A stretch of DNA of 64,000 nt, taken from assembly GCA_015680685.1 (NCBI GenBank), contig MNCI01021396.1, positions 376,606-440,605 of the forward strand. The letters run 5' to 3'. Each line of letters begins with the position of its first letter. Within the stretch, counting starts at the first letter, position 1. Below the pieces are notes generated by a model, which had not been told where the DNA came from, did not search any database, and worked only from the letters and a program-made list of their open reading frames with translations. A program made the position numbers and the translations under genes. Below, one piece after another: positions 57,260-64,000 of the stretch. Origin of the DNA: Gnetum montanum. Its lineage: Eukaryota > Streptophyta > Gnetopsida > Gnetales > Gnetaceae.

Positions 57260-58260
57260 GGAATGAATAACTAGATTGGCCAACTCATTCTCATCCATGT
57301 TAGCAATCCTAAATGCTCCATTTCCATAGGCTTTGATGACAAGGAAGGGTCCTTTTTAATTGGTTGAGAATTTATCTACATGCTCATGGATAGCTTTGAG
57401 GACTAGGTCTTCTTCCTTGATCTTATTCTTGGTTAGGTTATGGTGACACTACTATTTCTACCTCTCTTGATAATTCTTGACATGAGCAAGCACTTGCATA
57501 CATTGCTCCTCCACTAAGTCTAGGTCTACTATCTAAAACTCCTTGCTTTGTTCATTGTTGATGAAGTTAGTCAGGGCCACCCAAAGTGATGGTACATGCA
57601 ATTCAATAGGTAACATGGCTTTAGAATCATAAACCAAACTATAAGGTGTTACACTAGTGGTTTTTTCATAAGTTTTATGATAGGCCCAAAGTGCATGGAC
57701 AAGTTGCTCATCCCATTTGTGCATACTGTTATTAAGCATCCTCTTGAGCAAGTTGATGATAGCCTTGTTGCTTGCTTCTACTTTTCCATTTTCTTGAGGA
57801 TAATAAGGTGTTGGGAAAGAATATTTAATGCCTAGGTCATGAAAAAAATATTCCATTTCTTAGCTACTAAATTATGGTCCATTATCTATAACAATGATCA
57901 TGGATATGCCAAAATGGACTACAATGTTATTCAAGATGAATTTAGAAACTTACTCAGACATAGTCTTCCTTAGGGAAATATATTCAACCCACTTAGTAAA
58001 TTATTTAGTTATGGTGATGATGAAGATATGCCTATAGAAGACTTAGGTATTATAGGTCTAATGATATCCAACACCCATAGGTGAAATGGCCATGTTATCA
58101 AAGTAGTATGAAACTCAGTTGATGGTACGTGTATTAAGTTACTATGTCATTGGCACTTGTCACATCATTTAACCTTTTGTAGATAGTTACTTTTCATATA
58201 GGGACAGTAGTAGCCAAACTGTCTAATCTTAGTGGTCTTAGCTTTGGGTCCTATATTTCC
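57260..58260 (-). pseudogene. Tat-like integrase
   Basis: The frame 57533-57856 holds the end of the core: EYFFHDLGIKYSFPTPYYPQ, NGKVEASNK with the catalytic Glu, LVHALWAYHKTY and TPYSLVYDSKAMLP. Upstream, IVIDNGP with the second catalytic Asp is followed by stops. The C-terminal domain (57300-57420) and the zinc-binding region (about 58150-58250) are only traceable. Tat affiliation rests on the ..YGSEAVLPIE-like motif. Confidence 0.8.
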
Positions 58261-58619
58261 CCCACAAACACCCTCATGAACTTCATCTAGGACTATTCTA
58301 GCTTTAGTTTTACTCAAGCACTTTAGTAATATGCCATCATAGGAATGTCAACATAAGGTGTTATTACCTACGATGGCATACTGCTTTGATCATTTGAGTA
58401 TAGAGTCCTTTTGAGTAGTAGTCATGCCTTGTGAGGATTCATCATGCATAAGGTAAAACTTGATATCATCATACCACTCCCTAGTAGGAGTAGTATGAAC
58501 AATGACCACAAAGGTATCCTTAGAGTTCTATGTGATGGGAATAGCACATTTCATGGTTAAGGTGGACAACTTACTAGACACATCTGATGTCATACTAAGG
58601 GATAATGTTGCAATTGCAT

Positions 58620-59270
58620 TAACTATGGTGTTTCCATTTCAAGCATTTATTGGATATCAACATCTATAAATTATTGTAACAATTGTTTCCCTAGGTCATA
58701 GTAAGGTTGTAAGTATTTAGCTTTACATGCATAGACTTCAGTTACTTGGTTAACCACAAGTTGTGAATAACCTTTGATTATTAAGCATCTAATTATTAGG
58801 TCACAAGCTACCATCATTTCTTTGATCAAATCCTCATACTCTGCTATGTTGTTGGTACATGGAAACTCAAAACAATAGGCAAAGGATCAAATTTCACCAT
58901 AAATGTTATGATGGAAGTGACACTAGATCCATGCACAGTTGAAGCTTGTCAAATTGCATGACTACCTCGTAATCCTCAAGCACTTGGCTAATAGTGTTAA
59001 TGTGCTCATTAGGAAACTTAGGATTTATGATTTCTTGGTCATCAACAAGTGATACTATGAGTTGTACAGATATAGCTCGACCTTTTGTCAAGGATTGAGG
59101 GATGTAATGAAGGTCAAACTCTACAATTATGGCTTTTCATTGGGTTATATGGCTACTTTCATAGATGTTGGTCATTATGACTCTAAGCATTTTATCTTTG
59201 TAAATGATGTTGAATTGGATTCTAAAGAGGTAGTGTCTTCACTTCTTCAATGAGAGGACTAGTTCTAGAT
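58620..59270 (-). pseudogene. Tat-like RNase H
   Basis: Minus-strand text NNIAEYEDLIKEMMVACDL, GYSQLVVNQVTEVYACK and LQPYYDL matches the Tat second RNase H and the copy at 44930-45410. The catalytic Asp of GDSQLVV is Tyr here. A preceding linker open frame (58906-59091) reads LEDYEVVMQFD, where the first Asp is expected. Confidence 0.7.
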
Positions 59271-59489
59271 AGTACTTCTTCACTTCAGTGTATTGAGTCT
59301 CGTGGGCAACTAATGCAGGGCTAAAGATAGTATACTAGCATCTTTGCTCCATCATTATATCTTTGAACAAGTAGAGAGGCAATGGATATGTTGAATATGG
59401 CAAGGTAGATGTAAAATAGTCTACCCTCTTGTGGAGGATAGACTATTGGTAGTTGTGTCAATTCTTACTTAAGATTTTCAAAGGCCTCT

Positions 59490-60440
59490 TGACATTGAGT
59501 TGTCCACTCATAGTGAACCCCCTCCTTAAGCAAGTTTTGCATGGTCTATAACTTAGTTATGAGCCTAGCAATAAACCTACAAATAAATTGCAATCTACCT
59601 TGTAGTCCCCTAAGTTCCTTGAGATTGGTAGGCACTGGTAGTTTGGATATGATCTTAACCTTATCATGATCGACATGAATTCCTACTTCAAAAACTACAA
59701 ATCCAAGCATGAATTCCTACCATTCTTGATGTTGAAGACACATTTGTTGGGATTGAGCCTAAGCTTGTACTTAAGGCATTGTTTAAGCACAAGATCTAGG
59801 TCATTAGCATGGTTTTCAACCACTTTAAACTTAATAGCTATATCATCTATGTAATTGTTGAGCAAAACTAGCATGCAATTACTAAAGATGTAGGTCATGG
59901 CTCATTGATAGGTTACTCTTGTGTTCTTAAGATTACAGGGCATCATGGTATAACAAACGTTAACCCAAAGGGTCATGAAGGTCATGCTAAGTTGGTGCTC
60001 TAAGTTGATCCTAATCTGGTTATATCATAAGAATCCATCCATAAATGATAATAAGGCATGTCCACTTAGTATCAATAAGTTAATCAATACTAAGAAAAGG
60101 GAAGTTATCTTTGACAGTTGCTTTATTTAGGTCTAAAAAATCAATGCACATATGGATATTCCCATTTTTCTTAGGGACTACCACTATGTTGGACACACAT
60201 TCTACGTAGTTGACAACCCTAATGAAACCAACTTGGTAGAGCTTTGAGATCTCATCACGAACTTCCAAGGCCAAATTAGGTCTAATTTTGTGTACATTTT
60301 TCTTAAGTGGTCTAATGCTAGGGTCTAGCTATACTAGGTGTGGGTCTAGGCCTAGCATATATTCATGTGACTAGGCAAAGGACTTAATATTACCTTGTAG
60401 GACCTTAGTGATGTCTTGAGCCTATTGAGGTTCCAGTGAG
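59490..60440 (-). pseudogene. Tat-like reverse transcriptase
   Basis: SHEYMLGLDP (about 60350-60380) starts the domain. 60080-60274 gives EISKLYQVGFIRVVNYVECVS, VPKKNGNIHMCIDFLDLNKA and DNFPFLSID. After a broken stretch, 59695-59898 gives LVLLNNYIDDIAIKF, an intact YxDD box, and YKLRLNPNKCVFNI. The connection follows (LPVPTNLKELRGLQGRLQFI, 59570-59640). Tat assignment is from NKATVKD.FP.. and the RPVKQKRR-like lead-in. Confidence 0.82.
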
Positions 60441-61330
60441 GAACTTAGTTTAAGGGTTTTCTCCTCACCACTATATGTTGTGACACGAACCTCAACTAGA
60501 GAGTCTTCAAGTATGTTGTTGGCCTCTAGTTCAAGAGTTTTCAATAGGTTTTTATGCAATTATAGAGGTTTCTCTATCAAGGCTATGAAGTTAGCAAGGA
60601 TTTTAGGCTCAAGATCTAGGAAATAAGGGTTGATGTATCATTCTACATCATCATGAGGTTTACCTAGAGGCTCAAAATTGGATTGATCTACTCCTAGGTA
60701 TTGATAATTTAGTCCTACATATCAACCATAAGCACATTAAGTGGCACATGGGTAAAGATACATAAACAATGCTAAATTGCTATAAAATTATGTAAATACA
60801 TGTTATTCTAATGCAAACAAGGTTATCCAAGACTATAAATAGAGAAAAAATAACAAAAAATTGCAATAAAAACCAAATAAAGGTCATAGAAAAGGAAGTA
60901 TGATAAATAAGACTACAAATGATCAACAAGGGATATAGTTTTGCTAGTTTAAGGCCTTAGCAAGCCATGATGACAATTTAAGGCCTTAGCGGGACATGGT
61001 CACATGGTGTCTAATGATGTTCATGGAATGCCAAACCTCACTATTTGATACCAATAAAAGGCTAAACAAAGACAAATAAGACTATCATAAGGAAAATAAA
61101 GAACATCTAAGGCTATATAAGGGTCATACTAGGTCCAAAAGGTCAACAATGCAACACAAGGACAAAAACAAGTTGAAACATCATGTAAGAAGGCCAAACC
61201 AAGCAAAACAAGCTACACATGGTGAAAATTGGCTAATATAGGTCATAAAAGGAATATGTTTTGCTAGTTTTAGACATTAATAGGCCATGGCTTGGGACTA
61301 TAAGTGTCATGGATGAGTTTGGACATTAAT
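60441..61330 (-). other. Upstream part of the Tat-like element with 29-bp units
   Basis: 60460-60720 encodes broken linker text (LLKTLELEANNILEDSLVEVRV). Two 29-bp units of the minisatellite at 57004-57207 occur at 60947-61005, and a partial one at about 61263-61290. No gag was recognised. Confidence 0.45.
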
Positions 61331-61349
61331 CAAGGTTGTTTCTAGTCTA

Positions 61350-64000
61350 TTTGGATTGCAAAATAAAAGGTTTTAAAGCTTCCACATTGGAACCCCCCCT
61401 GCTTCTACACTAGCCAGTGTGGAAGGGGTGTTCCCTAGCATCGAGAAAACATCGAAAGTATTTTCAAGGCTTTCTTTGGCTAATATTTAACTTTTGGTGG
61501 CTTGCATGTTAGTGTAATTAGCTAGGGAAGGGAATGGACTACTTTTGACATCTATTTCAACCTTTGGAATCTTCCTTCTAAGCCAAAAAGTATCTTTCAT
61601 GCTAGCTCCACATTGACCAACATGGAGACTAAGGAAAACATGTTTCAAGGCATTAAAAGGATTGAAATTGGGGTTCTAGGAATTTCCAAAGGTAGCATAG
61701 GATTAGATCTCTGAAAATTGGTCATTTTAGAGGCCAAAAAGAGATAAGAAGTAGTTTTTGAAGTCACACACAATTTTCTCCACATTGGCCAATAAGCAGG
61801 AGAGGACGCTTAGTGTAAAGTGTGTAAAAATAAGGCAAAACAAAGTTAAATAGGGTTACATGGATAGTTGAAAGTAAGATATGGTAATTATGTATCTCCT
61901 AGTTGCATTTTGGCCTCATTTTGGCATGGTTTTGGGTGTTAAACCATGCCTAATGCAGTCTCCACATTGCTTTCACACTAGCTAACATGGAGCCAATGTG
62001 AAGTAGAGGAAGTGTTCTTGCATTTGGGTCCTTGGATGATCTCAAATGCAAATATTTCAAGTTTCTAGGTTCCTAGGGCTATAAGCCTTAATTTCTCAAG
62101 TTCATGGTTGATTTTGATCATGTTTGAAGGATGTTTGGGGTTATGAAAGGTTATACCCCTCCTTAATCCATGCTAAGGAGGTTTCTTTAGCATCGAAGAA
62201 GGGACTAGATGGGATTTGAGGGCCAAAATGAGATGAAGAAAATGTAATCTTTAGGCTATGAGGTCTTAGGTTTCCCTGATGTAGATTCTTGGTCTCCTAA
62301 AGTGTTGATTTGTTGTCTAAGAAAAAAAGGTAGATCTTTCAAATTGTCTAGCATGGAGGAGGGGGTGCCCAACATGGAAGAGTCAAAGGTTTAGGTCTAG
62401 GCTAATTTTGATGAAAATTGACCTTGCATGTCACTTTTCAAGGTTTCCGGTGTTGAATACTATGATTTAGAGCCAAAATTTAGAAGTTTGGAGGGTCTAA
62501 AAGTGGTTTTTACAGCTCCCCCTTATCTTCACACTAGCTCCACATTGGTTAGTGTCAAGGAAGGGATGACTAGAATGAAAGATCTTGGGATATTTATTTC
62601 TAGCTATTTTAGGCTTGTTTCACCAAGTTTGGTAACTCCTGGAGGCATTGACAGGGCTCTAGAGTGAAAATTTGGTAGTTTTGAAAGCTTTTGAGGGGTT
62701 TTAGAGGTTATCCCCTTGGTTTTACTCTACCTCACATTGGCCAGCATGGAAATAGCTAGGAGGATCTCCAAGGATAAACGTTTATCTATGTTTGGTCAAT
62801 TTCTTAAGGTTTAAAGGATCTAGAGTGTGTCGACAAGGTTCTAAGATGCATGTAAGGTCATATGATATCTCTCTATAGTGTTTTTGAGTTCTTAATGATT
62901 CTCCCTTCTAATCTCCATGTTGGCTAGTGTGGAAAAGGGGATCCTAACCATGAAAGAATCAAAAACCTCAAATCTGAACCAATTTTAGCCTTAATTAACC
63001 ATGTGCATGGCTTCTTAGGATTTTTGGGGTCATCCCTCTAGTTTCACATTAGCTCCATATTGACCAATGTGAAACTAGTTAGGAAGATAAGAGGGAGTCA
63101 TTTTTTGACTATTATAGGTTACTTCAAACTATACATGTGTAGTTCCAAGGTTGCTGGTGTCAATAGTTAAGGCTTGAGGTTAAGATTTGTCAATTTTAAG
63201 GGGTTTTCAATGGTTTCTTTGGCTTACCTCCTTACCTAAACATTGTCTCCATGCTATCCAATGTGGAAATAGCTAAGAGGATTCCAAATGCTTGATTTTT
63301 AGCTAATTTTTGGTCATGCGTGTATGTTTCCAAGGTTGCAGGAGTTAATAGTATAAGCCTAAGGTAGTTTCTAAGTATTTTAGATTATTTTAAGAGCTTT
63401 CCATCCTGTTCTACACTAGCTCGATGTTAGCCATTGTAGAAGTAGCTAGGAAGACCTTGAAAATCATAAAAGAGGATTATTTTTAATAAGTATTAGCTAT
63501 TGGAGTCCTTGGATAGGTTGAGATGTCGATTGGAGTAAATTTTGAGGTAAAACTTGGGGCTTTTAACCATCCTCCTCCATCCATGTTGGCTCCATGGTGA
63601 CCAATGTGGAAGAGGATATCCCTAAAATGGAAGATCAAGGGTTAGGATATAGATTAATTTTATTAGGTTCCAACAGGGTTTCAAAGTTGTTGAGCACTAT
63701 ATATGTTGAGAGACATGATTTGACATTAAAATCCCTTGGTTGTGAGGCTCCTTGATGTTCATACAACTATCATCCCTTCATTCGGTTTAGGGTGGTCCTA
63801 GCATGGAAGGGATGGGGATGACGGTATTTTGACATTTTTGACTAATGCTAACGCATTTAAAGGTTTTGGTAGGCTCTAGCAAGGTCTAAGGGTTACTGGG
63901 TTATTTTAGATAATAGAGATGAGTTTTATGGCATTCCCCAGAGCATCCACATTGGCTTCACATTGGCCAATGTAGAAGAAGGGGTGCTTAGCATGGAGAA
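61350..64000. repeat. Degenerate ~180-bp tandem array with palindromic core
   Basis: About 15 repeat units continue to the window end. Each has a core related to TCCACATTGGCCAATGTGGA; CCACATTGGCCAATGTGG is a perfect palindrome. Core centres by eye: 61413, 61617, 61789, 61982, 62172, 62346, 62548, 62740, 62923, 63062, 63256, 63432, 63600, 63790, 63968. Intervals are 139-204, mostly 170-200. Other shared words per unit: AGCTAGGAGGAT after the core, AGCATGGAAG, TTTCCAAGGTTGC, and a T/G-rich tail. Short ORFs here (62428-62667) are accidental. Confidence 0.8.

Overview
This window looks like heterochromatic, repeat-packed DNA from a large seed-plant genome. A gymnosperm is my best guess, but that is inference. 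The evidence is several deep, degenerate lineages of plant LTR retrotransposons (Ty3/gypsy Athila-like, Tat-like and chromovirus, plus Ty1/copia), an RTE-like LINE, and a broken plant CCCH/ankyrin zinc-finger gene. I find no intact host gene, tRNA, rRNA or CRISPR array. The assembly has one 130-base N gap (18934-19063) and single Ns at 39900, 40796, 49663, 49838 and 51691, three of which sit in suspicious duplications.

Layout, left half. At 1-1870 is the 5' end (minus strand) of an LTR element running off the left edge. At 1890-2600 is a GC-richer block of unknown origin. At 3250-4568 is an internally deleted gypsy remnant whose probable 3' LTR (from 5750) was split by a complete minus-strand element at 6044-12224. 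That element has LTRs of about 0.9 kb, a GACTA target duplication, a degenerate gag and no pol: a TR-GAG-type deletion derivative. From 12230 to 19300 there is AT-rich DNA without recognisable genes.

Centre (19.3-40.1 kb). This is a three-level nest. A minus-strand copia element (19322-22999, resuming at 39866) was interrupted in gag by a plus-strand chromovirus-type gypsy element (23000-39860). That in turn was interrupted between RT and RNase H by a plus-strand Athila-like element (26658-36709, perfect ATAAT duplication, matching LTRs). The Athila-like element is the youngest and best preserved, yet still carries stops and frameshifts. It is the likely source family of the TR-GAG element, since the two share the gag and the long 3' untranslated region. 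A piece of RNase H has been copied, inverted, into the chromovirus 3' LTR.

Right half. At 41.5-43.2 kb is a host-derived island: a frameshifted CCCH-ankyrin pseudogene, then a small ORF with a signal-peptide-like start. Next come a Tat-like remnant with PPT and LTR (44.9-48.9), an RTE LINE fragment with an artificial-looking inverted copy (48.9-49.84), a probable chromovirus tail (51.9-52.2), a gag fragment running into a large inverted repeat (53.3-56.05), and a second, minus-strand Tat-like element (56.4-60.8) flanked by 29-bp tandem repeats. From about 61.35 kb to the window end is a degenerate tandem array with a period of about 180 bp built around a palindromic core.

I found no cooperating gene system. 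The most unusual signals are the ~180-bp palindrome-centred array, the GATATC-palindrome array in the short U3 of the Athila-like LTR (5 units in one LTR, 8 in the other), the conserved second PPT-like motif in that family, the inverted pol fragment inside an LTR, and the nested insertions whose flanks rejoin in frame.
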